A DNA stretch of 64,000 nt from Desulfobulbus elongatus DSM 2908 (GTDB taxonomy: Bacteria; Desulfobacterota; Desulfobulbia; Desulfobulbales; Desulfobulbaceae), in contig NZ_JHZB01000014.1 in NCBI RefSeq assembly GCF_000621145.1, positions 1 through 64,000 of the forward strand, read 5' to 3'. Both the position numbers and the translations under genes were made by a program. Below, piece by piece: positions 40,850 through 50,709 of the stretch. A model generated the notes under the pieces. That model saw only the letters and a list, made by a program, of their open reading frames with translations, ran no database searches and was not told the origin of the DNA. Within the stretch, counting starts at the first letter, position 1. Every line of letters begins with the position of its first letter.

Positions 40850-40947
40850 TCCCCCGTTTTTGTCGTGCAAGGCGCGCTGACCCGTGCGGCCCGCCTTGCA
40901 CGTGTGCGTTGCTCCCGTCCCTTGTCGGCCGGAGTGTGGAGTGTTCG

Positions 40948-41205
40948 ATGAGCGAAGATGCAGTCCGTTTTCTGCCCTATGACGAAGCGGTCCGCCTGGT
41001 GGCCGCCATCCAGGAGGAAGAGGACCTCGACGACCCGGATCACCGGATCCTGACGGTGTACAGTCATCAGGACAAGGAACTCTGCTGGTACGACTTCGAC
41101 GAAGTGATGCGCGATGCCGGCATCCGGCAAAACGACCCGGCCGCCAAGGAAAAGGTGACCGACTACATCATGCACCACCTCCCCGACTGGGTGCTGGAAA
41201 GCTGA
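40948..41205 (+). CDS. Small acidic hypothetical protein
   Basis: 85 residues, acidic and soluble, beginning MSEDAVRFLPYDEAVRLVAAI; an aromatic/acidic core (LCWYDFDEVMRDAGI) and a C-terminal IMHHLPDWVLES are visible. GGAG lies seven bases before the ATG. I do not recognise the family. No motif suggests an activity. Confidence 0.6.
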   Translation: MSEDAVRFLPYDEAVRLVAAIQEEEDLDDPDHRILTVYSHQDKELCWYDFDEVMRDAGIRQNDPAAKEKVTDYIMHHLPDWVLES

Positions 41206-41232
41206 GAGCACCATCCTCGGAACGTTCCCCTG

Positions 41233-42060
41233 CTAGAGAATCCCTTCGGGCATGACCGAAGGGCGCTCCCCCCCCACCACGTAACCACCGTCCAGGCGCA
41301 GAACGGCGCCGGTCAGGAAATCCGCATCCCGGATCAGAAACAGCACGGCCTGCGCCACCTCTTCCGGTGTGCCCGTCCTCCGGAGCAGGGTGTGCGCCAG
41401 CAGGTCGCACCGCTGCTCCTCGGTGAGCAAATCCCACCCCCTGGTGCCCGGTCCGTGCCGGAAATCGATCAGGCCCAGCATGATTTCGTTGACCCGGATG
41501 GAAGGCGCGCCGATTCTGGCCCAGGTCTCGGTCAGGGACTGCACGCCCCGGTTGGCTGCGGCATAGCCGTCGTTGAACAGGAGCCCCGCCGGCCCGGACC
41601 GGCCGACGATCCCGGCGATCGAGGAGACGTTGACCACCGTTGCCGCCCCGCTGCGGCGCAGCAGGGGCAGGGCGTGGTCGAACACCAGCCATTTGGCGCG
41701 CAGGGTGGTGTCCATTTCCAACTGCCACTGCTCGCGGTTGACTTCGCGCCGATAGCCGCCGTGCAGGATCGGCATGCCGCCGCGCTCGACGTTGTTGACC
41801 ACGATCTCCAGGCCGCCGAACCGTTCGTCGATGGCGGCCATCAACGCCGCCACCTCATCCGGCTGGCGCAGGTCGGTCCGCAGCAGCAGGTGGCCGTCCC
41901 GGCCGCCGCCGAATTCCTCCTGGAGGGCCGACACCGATTCGGGCCAGTCGAACCAGGGCAGGATCAGGCGGACGCCCTGATCGGCCAGGGTCCGGGCGAC
42001 GGCCAGGCCGATGCCGCGCGTCGCCCCCAGCACCAGGGCCCGTTTGCCGGCGATAATCAT
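41233..42060 (-). CDS. SDR-family protein with a substituted catalytic lysine
   Basis: 275 residues of the classical SDR fold. The cofactor loop is LGATRGIG (residues 11-18), and NNVERGG replaces the usual NNAG. The SSIAG segment supplies the catalytic Ser (146/147), and Tyr166 is in place. The YxxxK motif, however, reads YAAAN, with Asn170 where Lys is expected. The C-terminal FLTGAVLRLDGGYV is normal. Without the Lys, oxidoreductase activity should be poor or altered. CCGGAGGGG precedes the ATG at 42060. It is divergent from the M16 protease gene with about 75 bases between. Confidence 0.75.
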   Translation of the reverse strand: MIIAGKRALVLGATRGIGLAVARTLADQGVRLILPWFDWPESVSALQEEFGGGRDGHLLLRTDLRQPDEVAALMAAIDERFGGLEIVVNNVERGGMPILHGGYRREVNREQWQLEMDTTLRAKWLVFDHALPLLRRSGAATVVNVSSIAGIVGRSGPAGLLFNDGYAAANRGVQSLTETWARIGAPSIRVNEIMLGLIDFRHGPGTRGWDLLTEEQRCDLLAHTLLRRTGTPEEVAQAVLFLIRDADFLTGAVLRLDGGYVVGGERPSVMPEGIL

Positions 42061-42135
42061 CTTGTTTCCCCTCCGGGCGCACACTATAGTCTGACAGTTG
42101 TTTCCGTTGTGTACACCAAACCTCGAGGTTCGACA

Positions 42136-45039
42136 ATGCCGCAATCCGTCTTTCCGTTTTCGTGGCGCCGCGTGGCCGCCCTGTTTTTCGCGCTCCTGTT
42201 CCTGCCGTCGCTGCTCGGCGCAGAGTCCATCGGGCCAGCGCCCCGGCCAGCGCAGCCGTCCTGCCTGGCCGCCAACTGGCCCCACGACGGCAGCGATCTG
42301 CCACCGGACCCGGCGCTCACGTTCGGCAGGTTCGCCAATGGGCTCCGGTACGTGCTCATGGCCAACGACGAGCCGAAAAACCGGGTGGCCCTCTACCTGG
42401 TCGTCCGGGCCGGCTCGCTCCAGGAAACCGAGGAGCAGCGGGGATTGGCCCACTTCCTCGAACACATGCTCTTCAACGGCACCACCCATTATCCGCCTGG
42501 CACGCTGATCAAGTACTTCCAGTCCCTGGGCATGGACTTCGGCGGCGACACCAATGCCCGCACCGGTTTCGACGAGACGGTCTACAATCTCCTGCTGCCC
42601 TCGGCCGAGTCCGCGGTGATGGCGGAGGGCTTCAAGGTGCTGGCCGATTACGCCAGGGGAGCCCTGCTGCTGGAGAAAGAGGTGGATCGGGAGCGGGGCG
42701 TCATCCTGGCGGAAAAGCGCAGCCGCGATTCCGCCGCCAGCCGGGTCTCGAAAAAACAGATGGAGTTCGATTTCGCCGGCACCCTGGTGGCCCGGCGCGA
42801 TCCCATTGGGGTGGAGGAGGTGCTCAATACGGCCGACAGCCGCCTGCTCCGTTCGTTCTACGACCGGTGGTACCGGCCCGACAACATGATCGTGGTGGTG
42901 GTCGGCGCCATGCGTCCGACGGAAACCGCGAAACTCCTGGAGACGGCCTTTGCCGGACTGACGGCGGCGGAGGCAACGGTGTCATGTCCGGAGACGGGGT
43001 CGGTCAAGGAATCGGGAATCGAGATCCTCGTCCTGCCCGAACCGGAACTGGGCTCCACCGCGCTGAGCCTGTCCACGGTGGGCAACATCCAGCCCCGCCA
43101 GGATTCGCGGGCCTGGGAAATCGAGCAGTTGCGGCAGTACATGGCCTCGATCCTGCTCGGCAACCGGTTGGATCAGCTCGAACAGCGTCCGGGCAGTCCC
43201 CTGGCGCAACCCCAGACGCACGCCGGCCTTTTTCTCAGACAATACCAATACGCCACCCTGACCGCCCGGACCGAGCCCGGCACATGGCGGGACGGGCTGG
43301 CCCTGTTGCAGACGACGCTTGCCCAGGCCCTGAAGCACGGCTTCACCGAGACGGAGCTGGCCCGGGGCAAGCGGGAAATCAGGGCGCTGCTGGACAAGGC
43401 GGTGCAGACCGCGCCTTCCCGCGACAGCCGGGAGATTGCCGAGGAAATCATCCGCAAGCTCGGCGACGGCGAGGTTGTCATGAGCCCGACCCAGGAGATG
43501 GCGTTCTATGGGCCGGAGGTCGATGGCCTCACCCTGACCGAAATCAACGATGCCCTGCGCCAGCAGTGGAGCCAGCCGCGACGGCAGATCCACCTGGCCG
43601 GGGTTTTGGAACCGGGGCTGACGGCCGCCCAACTGGAGGACCAGGTGCGCGCGCTGTACAGAACTAACGAAAGCAAAGAGATCCCGGCCTGGGTGGAGGC
43701 GCAGCGGGCGCCTTTTCCCTATCTGGCGCCGCCGCCTGTCCCGGCAAACGAGCCGGTCGAACGGGCGAGCCACAAGGAGATAGGCGTGGAGACGGTGACC
43801 TTGCCCAACGGCGTGGTCCTCAACGTCAAGGCCACCGATTTCCAGGCTAATCAGGTGTTGCTGTCCGTGCAGTTCGGCAACGGCAGGCAGGCCGAACCGG
43901 CGGCGGGCATGGCCCTGGCCGCCGAGGCCCTGATGCGGGAAAGCGGCATCGGCAGGTTGACCCGCGAGCAGTTGGGCGAGGCCCTGGCCGGGACCAACGT
44001 CAGTCTCGACTTTGCCGTCGGTCCCGAAAGCTTTTCCTTTCAAGGCGGCAGTTTGCGCAATGAATTCGAAACACTGCTGCACCTGCTCCGCCATCGCCTG
44101 TACGATCCGGTCTTCCGGGCCGAGGACTTCCGCCGCAGCCGGGAAAACCTGCGGCGGATGTACGATCAACTGGCCGGCACGGTGGAGGGGATCGGCCAGA
44201 TCCAGGGAGACCGGTTTCTGGCCGGGGGCAGTCCGGAGTACGGGCTGCCGACCTGGGACGAGGTGAACACAATCGATCTGGCCCGGATCGGCCAGTGGCT
44301 GGCGCCTGCTTTTGCCCGCGAACCTCTTGAAATCAATGTGGTCGGCGACATCGATCCCGGCGAGGCGGTCACGCTGGTGCGACAGTATTTCGGGGCGGAC
44401 CGGCGGCAGGCCGGGGAGGCGCCGCCGGTACAGCCGATCGTGTTCCCGGCCGGCGAACAGCGTCGTCTGCAGGCGGCCAGTTCCCTCGACCGGGCGCTTC
44501 TGACCGTGGCCTGGCAGACCAGCGATTTCTGGGATATCGACCGCACCCGGCGGCTCAACCTGCTGGCCTCCGTGTTCGACGACCGGCTGCGGGTCAAGAT
44601 CAGGGAAGAGTTGGGAGCCACCTATGCCCCCCGGGTGATCAGCCAGCCCAGCCGGGCCAACGCCGGCTTCGGCCTGATGAAAAGCAGCCTGATCGTCGCC
44701 CCGGACCAGGCCGAAGCGCTCGCCCGGGCGACCAGGGAGGTGGCCGCCGGCCTAAGCGGCAAGGGGGTCGGCGAGGACGAACTGCACCGGGCCCTGGAGC
44801 CAACACTGACCTCGATCAAGGACATCAAGCGCAACAATCGCTACTGGATGGAATCGGTGCTCAACCTGTCCAGCCGCCATCCGCAGCAGTTGCAATGGCC
44901 GCTCACCATCCTGGAGGGATTCGCCGCCATCAAGGCCGAGGAGTTGACCGAACTGGCGCGGCAGTACCTCGCGCCCGAGCGGGCGGCCACGGTGATCGTC
45001 GGGCCGTCCGTCCCCGGCCAGCCGGGCCCTCAACCCTGA
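42136..45039 (+). CDS. M16-family zinc metalloprotease (double-domain, secreted)
   Basis: 967 residues with an N-terminal signal sequence (about residues 11-29, RRVAALFFALLFLPSLLGAE). The inverzincin motif HxxEH is at 106-110 (HFLEH), followed by MLFNGTTHYP. The downstream Glu ligand probably lies in the helix around residues 180-190. A second, non-catalytic M16 half starts near residue 550 (VETVTLPNGVVLNVKATDFQANQVLLSV) and ends with IREELGATYAPRV-type sequence. The layout fits PqqL-like periplasmic peptidases. GAGG precedes the ATG at 42136; the open frame extends far upstream but is antisense to the SDR gene. Confidence 0.88.
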   Translation: MPQSVFPFSWRRVAALFFALLFLPSLLGAESIGPAPRPAQPSCLAANWPHDGSDLPPDPALTFGRFANGLRYVLMANDEPKNRVALYLVVRAGSLQETEEQRGLAHFLEHMLFNGTTHYPPGTLIKYFQSLGMDFGGDTNARTGFDETVYNLLLPSAESAVMAEGFKVLADYARGALLLEKEVDRERGVILAEKRSRDSAASRVSKKQMEFDFAGTLVARRDPIGVEEVLNTADSRLLRSFYDRWYRPDNMIVVVVGAMRPTETAKLLETAFAGLTAAEATVSCPETGSVKESGIEILVLPEPELGSTALSLSTVGNIQPRQDSRAWEIEQLRQYMASILLGNRLDQLEQRPGSPLAQPQTHAGLFLRQYQYATLTARTEPGTWRDGLALLQTTLAQALKHGFTETELARGKREIRALLDKAVQTAPSRDSREIAEEIIRKLGDGEVVMSPTQEMAFYGPEVDGLTLTEINDALRQQWSQPRRQIHLAGVLEPGLTAAQLEDQVRALYRTNESKEIPAWVEAQRAPFPYLAPPPVPANEPVERASHKEIGVETVTLPNGVVLNVKATDFQANQVLLSVQFGNGRQAEPAAGMALAAEALMRESGIGRLTREQLGEALAGTNVSLDFAVGPESFSFQGGSLRNEFETLLHLLRHRLYDPVFRAEDFRRSRENLRRMYDQLAGTVEGIGQIQGDRFLAGGSPEYGLPTWDEVNTIDLARIGQWLAPAFAREPLEINVVGDIDPGEAVTLVRQYFGADRRQAGEAPPVQPIVFPAGEQRRLQAASSLDRALLTVAWQTSDFWDIDRTRRLNLLASVFDDRLRVKIREELGATYAPRVISQPSRANAGFGLMKSSLIVAPDQAEALARATREVAAGLSGKGVGEDELHRALEPTLTSIKDIKRNNRYWMESVLNLSSRHPQQLQWPLTILEGFAAIKAEELTELARQYLAPERAATVIVGPSVPGQPGPQP

Positions 45040-45073
45040 GAAAAGGGCGGCAAAGGCAGGGTGGCGCGGGAGG

Positions 45074-46000
45074 TCAGCCCGCCAGCCAGACGGCGATGTT
45101 CTGCGCCTGTTTCAGGGTCTTGTCGGAAACGCCCCGGAGCTGCGCCTTGGCGAGGTCGCGACGACGACGGCCGATGACGATGGTGCCGCAGCGGTGCTGT
45201 TTGGCCTGGCGCAGCAGATCGCTGCCCACATCGAGATGCATCTGCATGGGCAGTTGGGTGATGCGGTGCCGGGGGATGCCCCCCTCGACCAGCAACTGAA
45301 GGTGGGCGTAAAAGAGGAAGTTCTCCAGATCGAGGTGTGTGTCGCACCACTCCCTGCCCCATTGGGCGTGAAACTCCTCGGGCCTGGCCGCCCGCTGGGA
45401 CCCGAAAACCGAATTGGAGTGATAGAGGCAGATGTCGGCGCCCCCTGGATGGCTTTTGAGCATGTAGGCGAGGTGGTCGGCGGCCAGCAGCGAGGAGGGA
45501 TGGCTGTGGACGGCGAGGAGAAACCGTTCGGCAGTGGCGCTGCCGTCCACGATCCACAGGGGCACCTTGTGGCATTTTTCGACCAGTTCGCCCGAGACGC
45601 TGCCGAAAAACATGGTGCCCACGGTGCCCAGGCCGCGGCGGCCGATGACCACGCTATCGTAGTTGCCATGTTCGGCCTCGTCGCGGATCGTGCCGCTGAC
45701 ACTGGCCGCGATCTTCACCCTGGTCTCGATCCGTTCCCGAGGAAATCCGTCCCGGACCAGCCGGTCCTCGGCCTCCCGCAGATGCCGGCGGGCCACCCAC
45801 GCCCGCTGCTCCGCCTCGGGGGACTGGCCGCGGAGCGGGTCGACATCGAACATCCAGTCCTTGCCGCCGCCCCCGCTGGAGACTACGCTGAACAGGTGAA
45901 GGGAAAGGCTCGGGTCGGAACGGAAAAGTCTGCTCAGATATTCCAGGCTGTTGCCGCAGTACACCGAACCGTCGATCGCAACCAGAATGGTCTTGTCCAT
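45074..46000 (-). CDS. Tandem universal stress protein
   Basis: 308 residues with two USP domains. The first opens KTILVAIDGSVYCGNSLEYL and ends with VVIGRRGLGTVGTMFFGSVSGEL, the G-x2-G-x9-G-S ATP-binding loop. The second (about 155-308) ends IVIGRRRRDLAKAQLRGVSDKTL and lacks that glycine pattern, so only the first half should bind nucleotide. GGGAGAC precedes the ATG. The gene follows the nucleoside-recognition membrane protein by 55 bases on the same strand. Confidence 0.85.
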   Translation of the reverse strand: MDKTILVAIDGSVYCGNSLEYLSRLFRSDPSLSLHLFSVVSSGGGGKDWMFDVDPLRGQSPEAEQRAWVARRHLREAEDRLVRDGFPRERIETRVKIAASVSGTIRDEAEHGNYDSVVIGRRGLGTVGTMFFGSVSGELVEKCHKVPLWIVDGSATAERFLLAVHSHPSSLLAADHLAYMLKSHPGGADICLYHSNSVFGSQRAARPEEFHAQWGREWCDTHLDLENFLFYAHLQLLVEGGIPRHRITQLPMQMHLDVGSDLLRQAKQHRCGTIVIGRRRRDLAKAQLRGVSDKTLKQAQNIAVWLAG

Positions 46001-46055
46001 CGTGTCTCCCTCGCAAGAGGTGCCGGAGTGGGTGCCCGCCGTGCCGGCCGGGTGG

Positions 46056-47024
46056 CTACATGACCAGAGAATAATACAAAAAGGCGACCAGGGCTATGCT
46101 CAAGGCCCGGAATCCCTGACTGAAGAAGATCAGTTCCGCGGCCAGCACCGGTTTGAAGATACCCGCATAGTACGGGTATTGATGGCGGAGGGCGCGGATG
46201 GGCGAGGAGAGGATGTTGCCGATCAGGAGCACCAGCACGATTTCCTCCATGCGCATGGTGCCGCTGGCCAGCAGCGAGCCGGCGGCGGCGAGGCCGGCGG
46301 TGAACTCGGCGGCCATCTGAAAGGTGAGGATCGACAGGGCCTGGGGCGAGAGCCAGGAAAGCCAGGAGAGATGCTGCCCCATGAACCGTTCGGCGGCGGC
46401 GAAAAAACCGGCCTCGGTGAGGGCGTAGAAGATGATGTAGATCGGCACGGTATAGCCGGCGATCTTGCGGATGCGCCGCTTGAACCGTTTCATGGTGTTG
46501 TCGAGGGCGGCGCGAAAGGGATGTTCCGGAGCTGGGGGCAGGTCGACGGGGGCGATCTCGCCGTTGCCGGCGGGCAGGAGCGTCCGTCCCAGCAGGGTGA
46601 CGAGCAGGGTCCGCAGGATGGCCGCGGCCACGGTCAGGCCGATGTAGACGAAGGCCGCGCCCTTGATCATCGGCGCGGCGATGAAAAAGGTGGTCGGCAG
46701 GTGGAGGAAATTGCTGGGCAGGCTGTTGAACAGGTTGGCCAGGATCAGTTCCCTGCGGCTCAACTGCCCGGTGGCGTACCCTTCGGCCAGCATGGTGTTG
46801 GCCGCCATGCCGGAAAAAAAGCACACCGAGAAGGAGGCGCCGGTCAGGGGCGAGAGATGGCCGAACCGGGTCAGCGGCCGGGCGATGACCGCCAGTTTTC
46901 CGGTCCAGTTGAGCGATTCGATGAACAGGGCCGCCAGCAGGCCGATGGCGAGAAAGAGGAGCAGGCGCAGCAGCGGCCAGCCGAGGTGCAGCCAGAGATG
47001 GGTCAGGGTGTCCGGGGTGATCAT
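46056..47024 (-). CDS. Membrane protein with nucleoside-recognition (Gate) domains
   Basis: 322 residues, about eight hydrophobic helices in two related halves. The blocks PLTGASFSVCFFSGMAANTMLAEG and LSILTFQMAAEFTAGLAAAGSLLASGTM are typical of the nucleoside-recognition/Gate family, related to SpmA/SpmB and FeoB gates. Transported substrate unknown. It lies head-to-head with rtcB and upstream of the universal stress gene. Confidence 0.72.
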   Translation of the reverse strand: MITPDTLTHLWLHLGWPLLRLLLFLAIGLLAALFIESLNWTGKLAVIARPLTRFGHLSPLTGASFSVCFFSGMAANTMLAEGYATGQLSRRELILANLFNSLPSNFLHLPTTFFIAAPMIKGAAFVYIGLTVAAAILRTLLVTLLGRTLLPAGNGEIAPVDLPPAPEHPFRAALDNTMKRFKRRIRKIAGYTVPIYIIFYALTEAGFFAAAERFMGQHLSWLSWLSPQALSILTFQMAAEFTAGLAAAGSLLASGTMRMEEIVLVLLIGNILSSPIRALRHQYPYYAGIFKPVLAAELIFFSQGFRALSIALVAFLYYSLVM

Positions 47025-47147
47025 GGGCCAGGTGGTGTGGGCAGTTGTTTCAGGGAAAGTGCCGAATCGTGGGGCTCAGGGCCGACGAAGGGCCCGGTTC
47101 ATGAGGCGGTACTATAGACCAGGGAGCGCAGAGAGCAAGAGGACACT

Positions 47148-48314
47148 GTGAAACGGACGATCTCCACCGAAAAAATACCGCTGCTGCTGTGGCTGGACGA
47201 GTTGGAGGACGAGGCCATGGCCCAGGCGCACCGCCTGGCGAACCTGGACTGCGCCTTTCACCACGTGGCCATCATGGCCGATGCCCATGTGGGCTACGGC
47301 ATGCCCATCGGCGGCGTGCTGGCCACTTCGGGGGCGGTCATCCCCAACGCGGTCGGGGTCGATATCGGCTGCGGCATGCGGGCCGTCCGCACCGGCCTGG
47401 CCGAAGTGACCGTCCTGCAGCTCAAAAAGATCCTCGCTTCCCTGCGCACCGCCGTTCCCCTGGGGTTCAAGCATCACGACAAACCGCGGCCGGCCGAGGT
47501 CATGCCCGATCCCGGCGCCGGGGAACTGCCGGTGGTGGCCGGCGAGTTCGACAATGCCCGCCGCCAGATCGGCACCCTGGGCGGCGGCAACCACTTCATC
47601 GAAATCCAGCGGGGCAACGACCGGCGGATCTGGCTGATGATCCATTCAGGCAGCCGCAATCTCGGCTACAAGGTGGCCGGCCACTACAACGACTTGGCCG
47701 TCCGTCTGGCCAAAAAGGCGGGCAGGAACGCGGTGCCCAAAGAGTGGCAACTGGCGCTCTTGCCGCTGGATTCCCCCGAGGGGCAGAATTACCTGCGGGA
47801 GATGGCCTACTGCGTGGACTTTGCCCGGGCCAACCGGGGCGAGATGATGGCCGTGCTCCAGGAGATCGTTGCCGAGGCGACCGGCTGTGATCAGTTTGAG
47901 CCACCCCTGGACGTGGCCCACAACTACGCGGCCCGCGAGACCCATTTTTTCAAGGAAGTCTGGGTGCACCGCAAGGGCGCCACCCGTGCCTTCGCGGGCG
48001 AGTACGGCATCATTCCGGGGTGCCAGGGCAGCCGCAGCTACATCGTCCGGGGGCTCGGCAATCCGCAGTCGTTCATGTCCTGCTCGCACGGGGCCGGCCG
48101 GGTGCTCGGCCGCAAACAGGCCCAGCGGGTGCTGAATTTACAAGAGGAGATCGCCAGGCTCGAACAGAGCCGGGTTCTCCATTCCCTGCGCCACCGCGCC
48201 GATCTCGAGGAGGCGCCCGGCGCCTACAAGGATATCGGCGAAGTAATCGCCAACCAGCTCGATCTGATCGAGATCGCGGTCGAACTCCAACCCCTGGCGG
48301 TGCTCAAGGGTTAG
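47148..48314 (+). CDS. rtcB: RtcB-type RNA-splicing ligase
   Basis: 388 residues. RtcB joins RNA 2',3'-cyclic phosphate (or 3'-phosphate) and 5'-OH ends using GTP and Mn2+. The metal-binding block MADAHVGYGMPIGGVLAT...VGVDIGCGMRAV has the conserved Asp and Cys. GGGNHFIE and LMIHSGSRNLGYKV follow. The C-terminal SCSHGAGRVLGR holds the His that is guanylylated. Translation begins at a GTG preceded by AGAGGA. No RtcA or archease is adjacent. The only other RNA-repair-like gene in the window is the broken RlaP relative at 5.4 kb. Confidence 0.93.
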   Translation: MKRTISTEKIPLLLWLDELEDEAMAQAHRLANLDCAFHHVAIMADAHVGYGMPIGGVLATSGAVIPNAVGVDIGCGMRAVRTGLAEVTVLQLKKILASLRTAVPLGFKHHDKPRPAEVMPDPGAGELPVVAGEFDNARRQIGTLGGGNHFIEIQRGNDRRIWLMIHSGSRNLGYKVAGHYNDLAVRLAKKAGRNAVPKEWQLALLPLDSPEGQNYLREMAYCVDFARANRGEMMAVLQEIVAEATGCDQFEPPLDVAHNYAARETHFFKEVWVHRKGATRAFAGEYGIIPGCQGSRSYIVRGLGNPQSFMSCSHGAGRVLGRKQAQRVLNLQEEIARLEQSRVLHSLRHRADLEEAPGAYKDIGEVIANQLDLIEIAVELQPLAVLKG

Positions 48315-48484
48315 GTGATTTTTTTTTATTCAAGCGAGATAGATGTTTTGGTCGTTTCGGCGTGCGGAGCGCGGGGAAATCTCGTCATGGCAAGGGGATT
48401 GCTCGCTTCCGCTCGAAATGACACGTCGTCATCCATATAATTTTATTCTACAAAGTATGGGATGGCCGATGTGGCAATAGAATG

Positions 48485-48506
48485 CGGTGCCGCTTTCGCG
48501 GCACCG
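48485..48506 (-). terminator. Hairpin at the sppA 3' end
   Basis: CGGTGCCG and CGGCACCG form an 8-bp stem with a 6-base loop, directly after the sppA stop. The following CATTCTATT is only weakly T-rich, so it is a modest terminator candidate. Confidence 0.4.
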
Positions 48507-48508
48507 GT

Positions 48509-50377
48509 TCAGCGGAAGGAAAGGGCCGAAAGCGGCAGCAGGCAGTGGGAATAGAGGCCCCTGGGGTCGCCCTGGAGCAGGAGCAGGTCGAGGTGCTCCG
48601 CGATTGGCCGCCGCAGCGGGGCCGGAACCAGGGTTGCGGGCCACAGCCGGGCCATCAGGGCCTCGACCGGCTGTTCGGCCCGTTGTTTGAAACGCTCCAG
48701 ATAGTTCTCCGGCGTCAATTCGATGTAATAGCCATTCTCCGCCGGGACCTTGGCCCGCTTGGCGGCTTCGGCCACCGCATCCTGAAGGTCGCCCAGCTGG
48801 TCGACCAACCCCAGCTTGAGGGCGGTGGCGCCGTCCCACACCCGCCCCTCGGCGATTTTTTCCACCTGCTCCGCGTTCATGTTCCGCCCCTTGGCGACAA
48901 TATCGATGAACCGGCGGTATCCCCGGTCGATGTCCATTTGCAGGATCGATGCCTCCGCGGTGCTCATGGTGGTGGTCAGATTGCCGAAGTGGGCGATGTC
49001 GGTGGTGCCGATGCCGTCGCTGTGGATGCCGAGCCGGGCCAGGGTTTTTTCCACCGTGGGAATGGCGCCGAAAATACCGATCGAGCCGGTGAGCGTGGTC
49101 GGCGCGGCCACGATCGCATCCGCCTCGGCCGCCAGCCAATACCCGCCCGAGGCGGCCATCGACCCCATGGACACCACCACGACCTTGCCGTCCTTCTTCG
49201 CCGCCGCCAGTTCCTCCCGGATCAGTTCGGATGCGAAGGCGCTGCCGCCGCCGGTGGCGATCCGCAGGACAATGGCCTTGACCCGCGCATCCTGGCGCGC
49301 CTTGCGGATGCGCTTGACCAGATCCTCGGCGCCGATCTGGCCGGTCGCCCCCTTGCCGGGCAGGATATTGCCGGAAGCGGCGATGATGCCGATTAGCTCT
49401 TTTTTCTCCCCGCTGTCGGTGTAGGAGGGGGTGACGGTGTCGAGATACTCCCGAAAGCCGATATGGTTGAAGCCCTTCTTGTCGGGCGCCGGGCCGGCTT
49501 CCTGACTGAGCAGTTCTTCCATCTCCCGGTGGGTCTTCAGGCCGTCCACCAAGCCGGTGGTCAGGGCCAACTGGGCCCGGTCGCCACCCGCCGAGCCGAG
49601 TTGGGCGGCCAGTTGGTTGACGTTGTCGACGAACACCCGTTTGTCCAGCTTGCGGTGGGCGGCGATGTCGTCGCAGTAGATATTCCACAGGTTGCCGAGC
49701 CACAGGCCGGTGTCCTCCTTTTCCTCGGCCGACATGTTGTCGCGCAGGAGCGGCTCCACGGCCGATTTGAACGCGCCGGCCCGGAAGACATGGAAGTTGA
49801 CCGCCAGCTTGTCGAGCAGTTCGCGCGCATACAGGCGAAAAACCGAAAAACCGCGAAGGTGCACCGCGCCCAGGGGGTGGAGGTAGATCTTGTCCGCCCA
49901 GGAGGCCAGGTAGTATTGGGCCTGGTTGAAGCTGTTGCCCACGGCCAGCACTTTTTTGCCGGTCCGCTTGAAGGTGTCGATGGCCGCGCCGATGGTCCGG
50001 ATCTGGTCGAGGCTGGCATCGCCCATGCGGTTGGTGTTGAGGACCAGCAGCTTGATCCGCCGGTCGTCGCCGGCGGCGCGGATGGCGTCGAGAATGTCCT
50101 GGAGAAAGGTCTCCTGGGGCAGGGGGGTGCCGGAGAGCCGGTTCAATACCTTGGTGACGAGGTCCATGGACGATCGCTGTTCGACGATGTCCCCCTCCGG
50201 GGCCAGGAGCAGGGCGCTCTGCATCGGCACCTGGACCTGGGGCGTATACAGGACCGCAGTGAGCACGAGCATGACCAGGCCGAGAAAAACGAGGTTGGAG
50301 ACCACCGTCAGGCCGGAGCTGAGGAATTTCCACAACCAGACAAAGGGACGCAGCATCAGGGAAAAGAATTTCTTCAC
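48509..50377 (-). CDS. sppA: Signal peptide peptidase SppA, 67K type
   Basis: 622 residues with one N-terminal membrane helix (about 23-44) and two ClpP-like domains. The catalytic Lys is K163 in YYLASWADKIYLHP and the nucleophile is S410 in SMGSMAASGGYWLA, the Lys/Ser split across the two halves seen in E. coli SppA. The substrate-groove segment reads LRIATGGGSAFASE rather than the usual ..SPGGS... It degrades cleaved signal peptides in the membrane. The GTG at 50377 is taken as start because GAGG lies eight bases upstream and the membrane anchor follows; the open frame continues upstream without protein-like sequence. Confidence 0.88.
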   Translation of the reverse strand: MKKFFSLMLRPFVWLWKFLSSGLTVVSNLVFLGLVMLVLTAVLYTPQVQVPMQSALLLAPEGDIVEQRSSMDLVTKVLNRLSGTPLPQETFLQDILDAIRAAGDDRRIKLLVLNTNRMGDASLDQIRTIGAAIDTFKRTGKKVLAVGNSFNQAQYYLASWADKIYLHPLGAVHLRGFSVFRLYARELLDKLAVNFHVFRAGAFKSAVEPLLRDNMSAEEKEDTGLWLGNLWNIYCDDIAAHRKLDKRVFVDNVNQLAAQLGSAGGDRAQLALTTGLVDGLKTHREMEELLSQEAGPAPDKKGFNHIGFREYLDTVTPSYTDSGEKKELIGIIAASGNILPGKGATGQIGAEDLVKRIRKARQDARVKAIVLRIATGGGSAFASELIREELAAAKKDGKVVVVSMGSMAASGGYWLAAEADAIVAAPTTLTGSIGIFGAIPTVEKTLARLGIHSDGIGTTDIAHFGNLTTTMSTAEASILQMDIDRGYRRFIDIVAKGRNMNAEQVEKIAEGRVWDGATALKLGLVDQLGDLQDAVAEAAKRAKVPAENGYYIELTPENYLERFKQRAEQPVEALMARLWPATLVPAPLRRPIAEHLDLLLLQGDPRGLYSHCLLPLSALSFR

Positions 50378-50647
50378 GGGACAACCTCGGGCTGGAGGGC
50401 AATCGGAAACCGGGCGACCCATCTGGCCCGGAACAGGGATGGCTTCACGGATGGATGAACGAACAGCATCTCGGCGGCACTTGGTGGCTTCTGCCCGTCG
50501 GCACAATGACCGGAGGGATATTTTCGGCACCATAGCACGATCACGCTGAAAGCGAAACAGCTTCCTCTGGAGCGGAGGGGGCGGGGAGAACGGAGGCGGG
50601 GAAGAGCGGTTGGCGCTGCCTTCGGCAGCGGGAAGCGGCGGGAACGA

Positions 50648-50686
50648 TAAAAAAAACGGCCGCTTTCCGGGTGGAAAGCGGCCGTT
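50648..50686 (-). terminator. Rho-independent terminator of the PEP-CTERM gene
   Basis: A 14-bp perfect stem (AACGGCCGCTTTCC with GGAAAGCGGCCGTT) and a 4-base loop are followed on the minus strand by a run of T residues at 50656-50648, 24 bases beyond the stop codon. Confidence 0.85.
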
Positions 50687-50709
50687 GACCTTCGGTGAAG
50701 GAGAAAAAC

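Noticed and set aside
48429-50402. 657-codon frame overlapping sppA in another frame
   Set aside because: Arg/Pro/Gly-rich shadow of sppA; the sppA frame has both catalytic residues and a ribosome site.
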